NCBI RefSeq assembly: GCF_004365965.1
Contig: NZ_SOEB01000006.1
Span: forward strand, 150,069-214,068
Direction of reading: 5' to 3'
DNA: 64,000 nucleotides
Source of the DNA: Rhodovulum visakhapatnamense
GTDB lineage: Bacteria; Pseudomonadota; Alphaproteobacteria; Rhodobacterales; Rhodobacteraceae
In this document: positions 17,626-25,056 of the stretch, in pieces
How positions within the stretch are numbered: the first letter of the stretch is position 1
How the letters are laid out: each line of letters opens with the position of its first letter
Program-made: the position numbers and the translations under genes
The notes under the pieces: generated by a model
What the model saw: only the letters and a program-made list of their open reading frames with translations
Databases searched by the model: none
What the model was told of the DNA's origin: nothing

Positions 17626-18719
17626 GGGAACCCCTCTGTGTCCCGCCCAAAATGCCCGTAGGCCGCCGTTCTTTCGAAGATCGGCCGACGAAGCTCCAAG
17701 GTTTCGATCATTCCCGCCACCGAAAGCGGGAAGACCGACCGGACCGCTTTTTCAAGCTTGTCCGGATCTGTCTCGCAGCCAGAAGGTAAGGTAATCCCTA
17801 CCATCTCGGGAAGTAACTGACCTATCGCAAATGCGAGCGATACTTCACAACTTTGTGCGATCCGTGCTGCGACGATATTTTTCGCGATATAGCGGCACAT
17901 GTAGGCCGCCGTGCGGTCGACCTTGGTCGAATCCTTGCCGGAAAACGCCCCGCCGCCGTGGCGCCCGATGCCGCCATAGGTGTCGACCATCAGCTTGCGG
18001 CCGGTCAGCCCGGTATCGGCGGCGGGCCCGCCCAGCACGAACCGGCCGGTGGGGTTGATCAGCACCCGCGTATCGGCCCGCAGCCAGTGCCCCATCACCG
18101 GCGCGACCACCTCTTCGATCAGGCCGCGCAGCATGTCCTCGCGGGTGACGCAGGGGTCGTGCTGGGCCGACAGGACCAGGCTGCGCAGGATCGCGGGGCG
18201 TCCGTCGGCGTCGTTTTCGAAGGTGACCTGGGCCTTGCCGTCGGGACGCAGCCAGGGCAGGCGGCCGGAATGGCGCACCTCGGCCAGGGTCTCGGTCAGC
18301 CGGTGGGCATAATGGATCGCGGCGGGCATCAGCGTCGGGGTTTCGTCGCAGGCGAAGCCGTAGAAGATGCCCTGATCGCCCGCGCCCAGTTCGGCGTCGC
18401 GCGACACGCCCATGGCGATGTCGGGCGATTGTTCGTGCAGGTCGGTCAGGATGAAGCAGCCCTCGGCATCGAAACCGAGGTCGGGATCGTCATAGCCGAT
18501 CCGGCGCAGCACGCCGCGGGCCACGGCGGCCACGTCCACATGGGCGGTCGAGGTGATCTCGCCCGCGATATGCAGGGTATTGCCCGACGCCAGGACCTCG
18601 GCGGCGACGCGCGCCATCGGGTCCCGGGTCAGGTAGGCATCGAGGATCGCGTCGGAGACCTGGTCGCAGACCTTGTCCGGGTGGCCTTCGGTGACTGATT
18701 CAGAGCTTGTGTACGACAT
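17577..18719 (-). CDS. metK: S-adenosylmethionine synthetase, BMC-associated copy
   Basis: The 380-residue protein has the MetK signatures TEGHPDK (ATP/methionine site), GAGDQGIFYGFACDET and GGGAFSGKD with the following K-V-D-R-T-A-A-Y. It makes S-adenosylmethionine from methionine and ATP. Its place 36 nt after the radical-SAM activase, inside the microcompartment operon, suggests it supplies cofactor for activating the glycyl radical enzyme rather than being the housekeeping copy. AAGAAGG precedes the start. Length is close to normal (about 384-395 in the family). The 3' end overlaps the sensor kinase start, tying its expression to the regulator. Confidence 0.92.
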   Translation of the reverse strand: MSYTSSESVTEGHPDKVCDQVSDAILDAYLTRDPMARVAAEVLASGNTLHIAGEITSTAHVDVAAVARGVLRRIGYDDPDLGFDAEGCFILTDLHEQSPDIAMGVSRDAELGAGDQGIFYGFACDETPTLMPAAIHYAHRLTETLAEVRHSGRLPWLRPDGKAQVTFENDADGRPAILRSLVLSAQHDPCVTREDMLRGLIEEVVAPVMGHWLRADTRVLINPTGRFVLGGPAADTGLTGRKLMVDTYGGIGRHGGGAFSGKDSTKVDRTAAYMCRYIAKNIVAARIAQSCEVSLAFAIGQLLPEMVGITLPSGCETDPDKLEKAVRSVFPLSVAGMIETLELRRPIFERTAAYGHFGRDTEGFPWERTDRAVALQKACN

Positions 18720-18755
18720 GTCCGACGCCTTCTTCGCTGTAGCGCGCGGCCGGGG

Positions 18756-19673
18756 TCAGCCCCCGATCACGCATTTCAGGCCGTGGCTTTCGATCTTTTC
18801 GACCAGCGGGGCCACTTCCTCGGGTTTCATGTTCGGCGTGTTGCCCATCGGATAGGACCGGCCGAGCAGGGCGTATTTGTTCTCGCCGAACGAGTGGTAT
18901 GGCAGCAGGTGCACGGTATCGACGCCGGGCATCAGCTTGGCGAAGCAGGCCACGGCCTCGGCCGCCTCGACGGTGTCATTGACGCCCGGAACCACCGGGA
19001 TGCGCACCACGGTGTGGGTCAGCGACGAGATGCAAAGCGCGTTTTCCAGGATGATCCGGTTTTCCACACCGGTCTGGGCGACGTGCACCTGGGGGTCGAT
19101 GGCCTTCATGTCGAGCAGCACGTGATCGACATGGGGGATCACATCGCGCACGATCTCGCGCGTCGTGTAGCCCGTCGTTTCCATCGCGGTATTCCAGCCC
19201 TGCTCGTGGCAGGCCATCAGCAGATGCTTGGCGAACTGGTGCTGAAAGAGCGGCTCGCCGCCCGACAGCGTCACGCCGCCGCCCGAGCGGCGATAGTGGA
19301 TCGCGTCCTTGCGAAGTTCCTGCATGACCTGGGCCACGGTCATCTTCTTGCCCGAGATGGTCAGCGCCTGGGTCGGGCAGACCCCGGCGCAGGTGCCGCA
19401 TTTGACGCATTTGTCCCGGTCGACGAAGCCCGGATTCGTGGGCGCCAGCGCCTGGGTCGGGCAGACCGGCACGCATTGGCCGCATTTGATGCAGCTCGAC
19501 GCACGGAAGAACAGTTCCGGCTCGGGGCTCTGGCTTTCGGGGTTCGAGCACCAGCGGCAGCGCAGCGGGCAGCCCTTGAGAAAGACGATGGTGCGCAGGC
19601 CCGGGCCGTCATGGATCGAATAGCGCTGGATGTCGAAGACCGTGCCTTCTTTGTCGAAATCGATGTCGGACAT
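18756..19673 (-). CDS. Glycyl radical enzyme activating enzyme (radical SAM)
   Basis: A 305-residue activase of the PflA/CutD/DhaB2 family. The radical-SAM cluster motif is GCPLRCRWCSNPE (C35, C39, C42). It is followed by a ferredoxin-like insert with two further [4Fe-4S] motifs: CIKCGQCVPVCP (C61, C64, C67, C71) and CVKCGTCAGVCP (C89, C92, C95, C99). GGEPLF binds the SAM amino group. This enzyme abstracts hydrogen from the C-terminal glycine of the dehydratase (Gly821 of 28296..30833) to form the stable radical. It lies between the GrpU-like shell gene and metK in the BMC operon. Length and layout are typical of diol-dehydratase and choline-lyase activases. Confidence 0.95.
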   Translation of the reverse strand: MSDIDFDKEGTVFDIQRYSIHDGPGLRTIVFLKGCPLRCRWCSNPESQSPEPELFFRASSCIKCGQCVPVCPTQALAPTNPGFVDRDKCVKCGTCAGVCPTQALTISGKKMTVAQVMQELRKDAIHYRRSGGGVTLSGGEPLFQHQFAKHLLMACHEQGWNTAMETTGYTTREIVRDVIPHVDHVLLDMKAIDPQVHVAQTGVENRIILENALCISSLTHTVVRIPVVPGVNDTVEAAEAVACFAKLMPGVDTVHLLPYHSFGENKYALLGRSYPMGNTPNMKPEEVAPLVEKIESHGLKCVIGG

Positions 19674-19721
19674 CTTTTTGTCCCTTCCGTTTGTCTTGCC
19701 GCCGCTGCGTTGGGCGGCTGG

Positions 19722-20024
19722 TCAGAAGGCGGGGCCTTGCGCCGCCTCGATTGCCGCCATCGCCGCCCGCACGGCCGAGGTCTCGCCCAGGATCGCCAGC
19801 GTCGTGGTGGTCTGGGGGCAGGACCCGAAAAGCTCGACCGTGTAGACGTTGGCCGCCTTTCCGGCCACGTCAGCGAAGTAGAAGAGATCAGGGACGCTGG
19901 TCTGGACGAGCCCCATCGCAGAGATCGGATTCGCCTCGATCCATTTCCGGGTATGCGGGGCGATGCGCCGGGTGAGCATATCCATGATATTCTCTTGCGG
20001 CGCGTTGATGATCCTCGTGTTCAT
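19722..20024 (-). CDS. GrpU-like BMC shell protein with GSCPQ motif
   Basis: A 100-residue single BMC-domain protein. After a 33-residue N-terminal extension (IINAPQENIMDMLTRRI) comes the BMC fold: AMGLVQTSVPDLFYFADVAGKAANV, then VELFGSCPQTTTTLAILGETSAVRAAM (both quoted in part). The GSCPQ stretch (Cys69) falls in the pore loop. The GrpU shell protein of glycyl-radical microcompartments carries a comparable Gly-x-Cys-Pro-Gln motif and binds an Fe-S cluster at the hexamer axis; this gene looks like the same subgroup, also related to PduU/EutS by its extension. An electron conduit or cluster-transfer pore across the shell is the attractive role, placed directly upstream of the Fe-S activase gene. 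It is clearly a shell subunit; the metal site is inferred. Confidence 0.85.
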   Translation of the reverse strand: MNTRIINAPQENIMDMLTRRIAPHTRKWIEANPISAMGLVQTSVPDLFYFADVAGKAANVYTVELFGSCPQTTTTLAILGETSAVRAAMAAIEAAQGPAF

Positions 20025-20073
20025 GGTCCCGTTTCCCCTGATCTCTTCCCCAAAGTTTCTGCCGACGCCCGCC

Positions 20074-21759
20074 TCAGCGGACGTTCAGCGCCTCGACCAT
20101 CACGCATTTGCGCTTGCGGGCGAACGACTTGGGCGAGGTCAGCCCTTCGCCGGTCGGACCCGCGATCGTGAAGGTCGCGTAGCCTTCGCCGCCGACACCG
20201 AGCCCGGCATAGGACGGCCCGTTCTTGACGAAGATCGTGGTCTGGATGAGCTTCGCCATCTTGGTCAGCTTGCGCACGTTGTTCGAGTGCATCATCGCGG
20301 TGTGGCGGTTGCCGTGTTCCAGCTCGACCGCCAGGTCGATGGCATCGTCGACGCTGGGCGCGCGGACCACCGGCAGGATCGGCATCATCAGCTCTTCCTG
20401 CACGAAGACATGGTCCTTGTCGGCTTCGGTCAGGATCACCTTGACGTCCTCGCCGACGGTGATGCCGATCAGGCCCAGCAGATGCGCGGCACTCTTGCCG
20501 ACGCAGGAGGTTTGCGGCCCGCCCTTCTGGTTGATGACCACGCCCTCAAGCTGCTTGATGACCGCCGGGTCCTTGATCAGGTAGGCGCCGCATTTCTGCA
20601 TTTCCGAAATCAGGTAGTCGGCGATCTGGTTGACCGCGATCACTTCCTTCTCGGCGATGCAGGGAAGGTTGTTGTCGAAGCTGCAGCCGTTGACGATGTC
20701 GCGCGCCGCCTTCTCGATGTCGGCGGTCTCGTCGACCACCACCGGCGGGTTGCCCGCACCGGCGCCGATGGCTTTCTTGCCGGTCGACATGACGGTCTTG
20801 ACGATGCCCGGGCCGCCGGTCGCGACCAGCATCCGCACCTTCGGATGGGCCATCATCGCGTTGGTGTTGTCGATCGAGGGGTCCTGCACCGTCACCACGA
20901 GGTTCGCGGGTGCCCCGAGCGTGGCCAGCTTGCGGTTGATCAGCTTGACCACCAGAAGCGAGACCTTCTTGGCGCGCGGGTGGGGGCTGAAGACGGCCGC
21001 GTTGCCCGCGGCCAGCATGCCGATCGCGTTGCAGATGATGGTCTCGGTCGGGTTGGTGGTCGGGCAGATCGCGCCGATCACGCCGAAGGGCGAATATTCG
21101 ACGAGCGTCAGGCCCTCGTCGCCGCTGAGCGCCTCGGTCGTCAGATCCTCGATCCCCGGGGTCTTTTCGCAGGCCAGCCGGTTCTTGATGATCTTGTGGG
21201 CGGCATTGCCCATGCCGGTGTCGTTGGCCGCCATGTGCGAGATCCGCTCGAGCGTGCCGTTCGACAGGATCACCTCGCGGATGCCGTCGGTAAAGCGTTT
21301 GCGGGCGGCCATGGTGCAGAAGAGGTACTGCCGCTGGGCCAGTTCGGCCGCCGCGACGGCTTCGTCCATGCTCGCGAAGACGCCGTCGCCGAGCGTAGTC
21401 GCCTCCTCGTCCGAAACGGCGACCGCCTCGGACCCGGCCGAATGCGGACAGACCGTGCATGGCTGCTTGTCGCCGAGCGCGCGGGCGACGAGGCCGTTGA
21501 CGATATCGTCGAGCGGATCGTCCGAGGGATGCGCCTTGGACCAGCAGCAGCGTTTCGAGCCGGGCACGTAGTCCGGTTGCGCCGCCTCTGCCGCCGCCGG
21601 GGCAGAGCCCGTTTCGGCCAGGATCTGCGCCACGAGGTCGGACATGGGCTTGCCGCTTTTCGGCTGGGCCGGGGGCGTGCCCGCCCCGATATTGGCCGCC
21701 GCGCTGCCATAGCCGTTCAGCACCTGGGCCACGGCGTCGCTGATATCCTTGTCGTTCAT
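20074..21759 (-). CDS. pduP: CoA-acylating aldehyde dehydrogenase (PduP/EutE type) with extended N-terminus
   Basis: This 561-residue enzyme oxidises propionaldehyde (or a related aldehyde) with NAD+ and CoA to acyl-CoA inside the microcompartment. The catalytic Cys lies in FDNNLPCIAEKEV (Cys367); GGPGIVKTV and AGAGNPPVVVDE form the nucleotide and substrate pockets. The first 110 residues are unusual: three short amphipathic helices at about 3-17, 38-50 and 82-96 (ISDAVAQVLNGYG, MSDLVAQILAETG, LDDIVNGLVARALG) resemble encapsulation peptides, joined by Ala/Pro-rich linkers and accompanied by four Cys (71, 72, 101, 104). Normal PduP/EutE has one such peptide and about 460-490 residues. GAAGGAG precedes the start. 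Confidence 0.92.
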   Translation of the reverse strand: MNDKDISDAVAQVLNGYGSAAANIGAGTPPAQPKSGKPMSDLVAQILAETGSAPAAAEAAQPDYVPGSKRCCWSKAHPSDDPLDDIVNGLVARALGDKQPCTVCPHSAGSEAVAVSDEEATTLGDGVFASMDEAVAAAELAQRQYLFCTMAARKRFTDGIREVILSNGTLERISHMAANDTGMGNAAHKIIKNRLACEKTPGIEDLTTEALSGDEGLTLVEYSPFGVIGAICPTTNPTETIICNAIGMLAAGNAAVFSPHPRAKKVSLLVVKLINRKLATLGAPANLVVTVQDPSIDNTNAMMAHPKVRMLVATGGPGIVKTVMSTGKKAIGAGAGNPPVVVDETADIEKAARDIVNGCSFDNNLPCIAEKEVIAVNQIADYLISEMQKCGAYLIKDPAVIKQLEGVVINQKGGPQTSCVGKSAAHLLGLIGITVGEDVKVILTEADKDHVFVQEELMMPILPVVRAPSVDDAIDLAVELEHGNRHTAMMHSNNVRKLTKMAKLIQTTIFVKNGPSYAGLGVGGEGYATFTIAGPTGEGLTSPKSFARKRKCVMVEALNVR

Positions 21760-21796
21760 CTTTCCGCTCCTTCTTCGGGGCCGAGCCCCAATCCGT

Positions 21797-22279
21797 TCAA
21801 ATTCCGTTCAGGGCCTGGCGCGCGATGGCCATGTCCTCGTCGACGGTGCCGCCGCTGATCCCGACGGCGCCGATCACGGTGCCGCCGCGGCGGACCGGAA
21901 GCCCGCCGCCGAACAGGACGACGCGGCCGTCGAGCGTCGCCTCGACCCCGAAGAGCATCCCGCCCGGCTGGGCCTGGCGGCCCAGCTCGTCGGTGCCCAT
22001 GCGAAACGCGGCGGCGGTCCAGGCCTTGCCTGGGGCCAGCGTCGCGCTGGCGGGCAGGCTGCCCTCCATCCTGTGGAAGAGGATCTGGGCGCCGGTCGCG
22101 TCGGCCACCGCGATCACCATCGGCACGCCCATCGCCGCCGAGGCGGCCTGGGCGCGGGCCGCGATGGCCTCGGCCTCGGCCAGGGTCAGCGACGGGGTCG
22201 GGGCGGCGGGCAGGGCGCGCCGTTCCAGCGCGGCCGTGACCAGCCGTTCGATCAGTTGGGCGTCGATATCGCAGTGCAT
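21797..22279 (-). CDS. GlcG/HbpS-family protein (PduO C-terminal-like)
   Basis: The 160-residue protein belongs to the heme-degrading/HbpS family (GlcG, PduO C-terminal domain). It has LTLAEAEAIAARAQAAS near the start, then GAQILFHRMEGSLPASATLAPGKAWTAA (quoted in part), GGGLPVRRGGTVIGAVGISGG and DEDMAIARQAL, all typical. It is a cofactor- or substrate-associated accessory common in BMC loci; its biochemical role is unclear. Start 22279 is chosen because GGGAGA lies just upstream; the frame is open for 19 more codons into the BMC-P gene but without homology. It sits between the BMC-P and aldehyde dehydrogenase genes. Confidence 0.82.
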   Translation of the reverse strand: MHCDIDAQLIERLVTAALERRALPAAPTPSLTLAEAEAIAARAQAASAAMGVPMVIAVADATGAQILFHRMEGSLPASATLAPGKAWTAAAFRMGTDELGRQAQPGGMLFGVEATLDGRVVLFGGGLPVRRGGTVIGAVGISGGTVDEDMAIARQALNGI

Positions 22280-22292
22280 GTCCGGGTCTCCC

Positions 22293-22559
22293 TCAATGGG
22301 TCTCGACGGTGTCGACGATGCCGACGATCGAGGCATCCGAGACCGACTTGCCCAGCGTGCCCGCCATGCGCGCGCCGCTGCCCTTCGAAACGATTACCGT
22401 CTCGCCATAGCCCGCGCCGACCGTGTCGACGGCAATTTCGGTGAACCCGGTCGGGTCCAGCTGCGGGGTCAGCCGCGCCACGATCAGCAGTTTGGAGCCC
22501 ACAAGGCTGGGGTCCTTGCTGGTCGAGACGACGGTTCCGATCACACGTCCCAGATGCAT
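22293..22559 (-). CDS. BMC-P pentameric vertex protein (EutN/CcmL family)
   Basis: An 88-residue protein, the right size for the pentamers that cap the vertices of microcompartment shells. It starts MHLGRVIGTVVSTSKDPSLVG and has KLLIVARL, VDTVGAGYGETVIVSKGSGAR (quoted in part) and SIVGIVDTV, all family landmarks. It is normally reported as part of a longer frame, but ATG 22559 follows AAGGAG and gives the canonical N-terminus. One BMC-P gene is sufficient to close a shell. It lies between the flavoprotein and GlcG-like genes. Confidence 0.93.
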   Translation of the reverse strand: MHLGRVIGTVVSTSKDPSLVGSKLLIVARLTPQLDPTGFTEIAVDTVGAGYGETVIVSKGSGARMAGTLGKSVSDASIVGIVDTVETH

Positions 22560-22570
22560 CGCCCTTCTCC

Positions 22571-23362
22571 TTACACTCGCACGACCCGGACATGCCGGGC
22601 CCGCAATTCTTCCGCCGCCAGCGGCGTGATCAGCACGTCCGCCCCGATCCGCAACTCGGTCGAGTCCAGCGTCTGGGCCTCGCTCCGGCCGAAGACCCGC
22701 GACCCGGGCGCGGAGGGTGTCGCAGTCCTCCGGCCCGGGCCCGGCCCCCGGTCGCCCGGCCGCGGGGACGCGATGGCATCGCCCAGCTTCGCGGCCCAGG
22801 CCAGCTCGACCCCATAGCTTTCCAGTCGGACCAGATGTCCGGCCAGCATCTCGCGGAAGGCCGCGTTTCCGGTCAGCCCGCGTGCGTTGCGCTCGCGGCT
22901 TGCGGGGCAGACGCCGTCGCGCGCCACCACCACCCGGCGGCCGCGTTCGAGCGCGCCGGTCAGCAGCGACGAGACCTCGTCCTCGGCCATGCCGAGCGAG
23001 GCGCGCGCGGCCAGTGCCACGCTGAGCGCGGGCACCACCACCAGGCCGTTGCGGCCCAGCGCGCCGTCGATATCGGTTTCCCCGGGCGCCGCCATCGGCG
23101 GGATCGCCCGCGCGCCGCCCAGCAGCCGCAGCCGTTCCGGGGTCAGAAGCCCGGCGGCGTCGGGGGTGCGGCGGATCTCGAAGCTCCAGCCCGCATCGGT
23201 CAGTTTCGACAGCGATTTCAGCGCCGGGTCGAGCCCCAGATCGGTGCCCGAAAAGAGCAGCAGCGCCGAGCGTTCGCGCGCCTTCAGCCGGGCGACGATG
23301 CGGTCCGACAGCAGGTCCAGCAGGGCCCGGTTCAGAAGCGTGTCGAGCGCGGAGCGGTCCAT
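22571..23362 (-). CDS. BMC-associated flavoprotein family protein
   Basis: This 263-residue protein resembles the flavoprotein-type accessory (PF02441-like) present in several glycyl-radical microcompartment loci. It begins with ALDTLLNRALLDLLSDRIVARLK, then ALLLFSGTDLGLD, a Rossmann-like beta-alpha start; VVVPALSVALAARASLGMAEDEVSSLL matches the flavin-site region (quoted in part). A Gly/Pro/Arg-rich stretch of about 30 residues (around 203-233) looks like an inserted flexible loop and is not typical. A GTG one codon earlier (23365) is an alternative start; the ATG overlaps the eutJ stop. A redox role in the shell is plausible but unproven. The family call is moderate. Confidence 0.62.
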   Translation of the reverse strand: MDRSALDTLLNRALLDLLSDRIVARLKARERSALLLFSGTDLGLDPALKSLSKLTDAGWSFEIRRTPDAAGLLTPERLRLLGGARAIPPMAAPGETDIDGALGRNGLVVVPALSVALAARASLGMAEDEVSSLLTGALERGRRVVVARDGVCPASRERNARGLTGNAAFREMLAGHLVRLESYGVELAWAAKLGDAIASPRPGDRGPGPGRRTATPSAPGSRVFGRSEAQTLDSTELRIGADVLITPLAAEELRARHVRVVRV

Positions 23363-24201
23363 CACTTGTCTCCTGTCGCCAGCGGGAACATGGCAATGCC
23401 AAGCGGCGTCACCAGCAGAGGCTCGGCCGGTTTGACGATCCGGCGGCCGGTCTGCTTGGCAAAGACGCTTTCGAACTCGCTGAAGGTGCAGGCGCCGCCC
23501 ACCACATGGACCGTGTCCACATCGGGATGGGCCTGCAGGAAACGTTCGACGATGCTGGCCATCTTCTCGACCACCGGGCGGACGACCGCGAAAACCATGC
23601 GTTCATTCGCGGGATCGAGCTTTTCGGCCTCGGCCTCGTCGAAGGGCAGGCCACGCGCACCGGCCAGGACCAGGGTCATGTGGGTGCCGCCGGTGGCCTC
23701 GTCGAAGGAGGCGAGAACCTTGCCGTCCTTCAGCACGCTGATGCCGGTGGTGCCGCCGCCGACATCGACGACCGCCCCGTCCGAGACGCCCAGGAAGCGG
23801 GCGGCGGCGGCGGGTTCGTCGACGATCTCGGCCAGTTCGAAATCGGCGGCCTCGACGACATTGCCGATGGCCTTGGTACTGCCGGGATGCACCCCGGGCG
23901 GGATCGCGGCGGCGGCTTTCAGCAGCGGCCGGCCGATCCGCTTTTCAAGCTCGGCCTTCATCGCGGTCACGTCACGGACCGCGCCGATATAGTCGACGAC
24001 GATGCCGTCGCGGACCACCGTCGAATGGTGGGTGATGCCCGCGACCGGGCGGTTCGACGCATCGAGCACGGCCAGCACCAGGTTCGCGGTGCCGAGGTCG
24101 ACGCCGACCTTCAGCGGACCCTTGGCCCAGGCCTCGGCGGGCACCACAGACCCCGAGCGGATCAGCTCGGCGAAGTCGCGCAATGTCCTGTCGGTGCTCA
24201 T
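23362..24201 (-). CDS. eutJ: EutJ-like chaperone/ATPase of the actin-Hsp70 fold
   Basis: The 279-residue protein matches EutJ: VGVDLGTANLVLAVLD (phosphate-1 motif), VVDVGGGTTGISVL (phosphate-2), VVGGACTFSEFESVF (adenosine motif) and PLLVTPLGIAMF at the end. It is an ATPase of the Hsp70/FtsA superfamily thought to assist microcompartment enzymes, perhaps in maturation or reactivation. It lies between pduL and the flavoprotein gene, as in related loci. Its stop overlaps the start of the next gene. Length is normal for the family (about 278). Confidence 0.9.
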   Translation of the reverse strand: MSTDRTLRDFAELIRSGSVVPAEAWAKGPLKVGVDLGTANLVLAVLDASNRPVAGITHHSTVVRDGIVVDYIGAVRDVTAMKAELEKRIGRPLLKAAAAIPPGVHPGSTKAIGNVVEAADFELAEIVDEPAAAARFLGVSDGAVVDVGGGTTGISVLKDGKVLASFDEATGGTHMTLVLAGARGLPFDEAEAEKLDPANERMVFAVVRPVVEKMASIVERFLQAHPDVDTVHVVGGACTFSEFESVFAKQTGRRIVKPAEPLLVTPLGIAMFPLATGDK

Positions 24202-24232
24202 CGTTCCGTCTCCGTCTCGCTCGTCGTCCGGA

Positions 24233-24919
24233 TCAGTCCCTGAGGATCCGCACGAGGTCGTCGTTCCTCAGCCCGAAGGCGTTTGCCTCCTCGACGTCGA
24301 TATGCATTTCGGTGGCCGAGGCTTCGGCCGCGCGGATCACGACGTGATGCATGATCCCGCCGCGCGGCCCGCCGACCAGCACGCTGACCTCGTCGCCATT
24401 GGCCAGACCCAGCCGGGCCGCGGTTTCGGGCAGCATGTGGATGTGGCGCATCGCGGCGATGACGCCCGAGTCCTTGCGGACCGTGCCCTGCGGCCCGACG
24501 ATCTCGATGCCGGGCGTGTCGCCCAGCTTGCCGGACATCCGAAGCGGCGGCTTGACGCCCAGCACGAAGCCGTCGGCGATGGAAATCTCGACCTGGGTGT
24601 CCTTGCGCAGCGGCCCGAGCACGCGGACCTTGCCGATCTCGCCCTTGGCGCCGCGAATGATGACGGTTTCCTCGGCGGCGTACTGGCCGGGCTGTTTCAT
24701 CGCTTTCTTGCGGGTCAGCATGGCGCCCGGGCCGAAGAGGGCGTCCATGTCCTGACGCGACAGGTGGATATGCCGGTTCGACACGCCGATCGGCACCAGA
24801 GCGGGATCGGCCTCGGGGCCGGCAGCCGCCGTCGGGGCCGCGGCCTCCTTGGCCGCGGCGCGGCCTTGGGCCAGCACCTCGGCTACGATCCGATCAATCA
24901 TGTTCCCAGTCACCTGCAT
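24233..24919 (-). CDS. pduL: PduL-type phosphotransacylase
   Basis: A 228-residue enzyme that exchanges CoA for phosphate on propionyl-CoA, regenerating CoA in the lumen. Zinc-binding and catalytic motifs are visible: GVSNRHIHLSRQD (two His) and AMRHIHMLPETAARLGL; QPGQYAAEETV and GPQGTVRKDSGV are also typical. The N-terminus (MIDRIVAEVLAQG, residues 7-19) is an amphipathic encapsulation peptide, as in PduL of other microcompartments. ATG 24919 has AGGAC upstream; Met7 lacks a site. The product acyl-phosphate would feed the acetate/propionate kinase at 33233. Confidence 0.95.
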   Translation of the reverse strand: MQVTGNMIDRIVAEVLAQGRAAAKEAAAPTAAAGPEADPALVPIGVSNRHIHLSRQDMDALFGPGAMLTRKKAMKQPGQYAAEETVIIRGAKGEIGKVRVLGPLRKDTQVEISIADGFVLGVKPPLRMSGKLGDTPGIEIVGPQGTVRKDSGVIAAMRHIHMLPETAARLGLANGDEVSVLVGGPRGGIMHHVVIRAAEASATEMHIDVEEANAFGLRNDDLVRILRD

Positions 24920-24982
24920 CGTCCTGTCCTGTTCTTCTCGGCCCGCCCCGCCCCGCCGTTCCGGCGCCGGTGGGATCCCGGT

Positions 24983-25005
24983 CCCGGGCGCGCGTCGCGC
25001 CCGGG
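24983..25005 (-). repeat. Strong hairpin between tailed BMC-H and pduL
   Basis: CCCGGGCGCG-CGT-CGCGCCCGGG is a perfect 10-bp inverted repeat with a three-base loop in the 137-base gap between the tailed BMC-H gene (stop 25057) and pduL (start 24919). No T-run follows. It may stabilise the shell-gene message or attenuate downstream genes so that shell proteins exceed enzymes; that role is inferred. Confidence 0.5.
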
Positions 25006-25056
25006 CTCCGGCCGTTTCCCGTCCTTGCCCCGCCGGTTCGGCGGGGGCTGTTCGTT

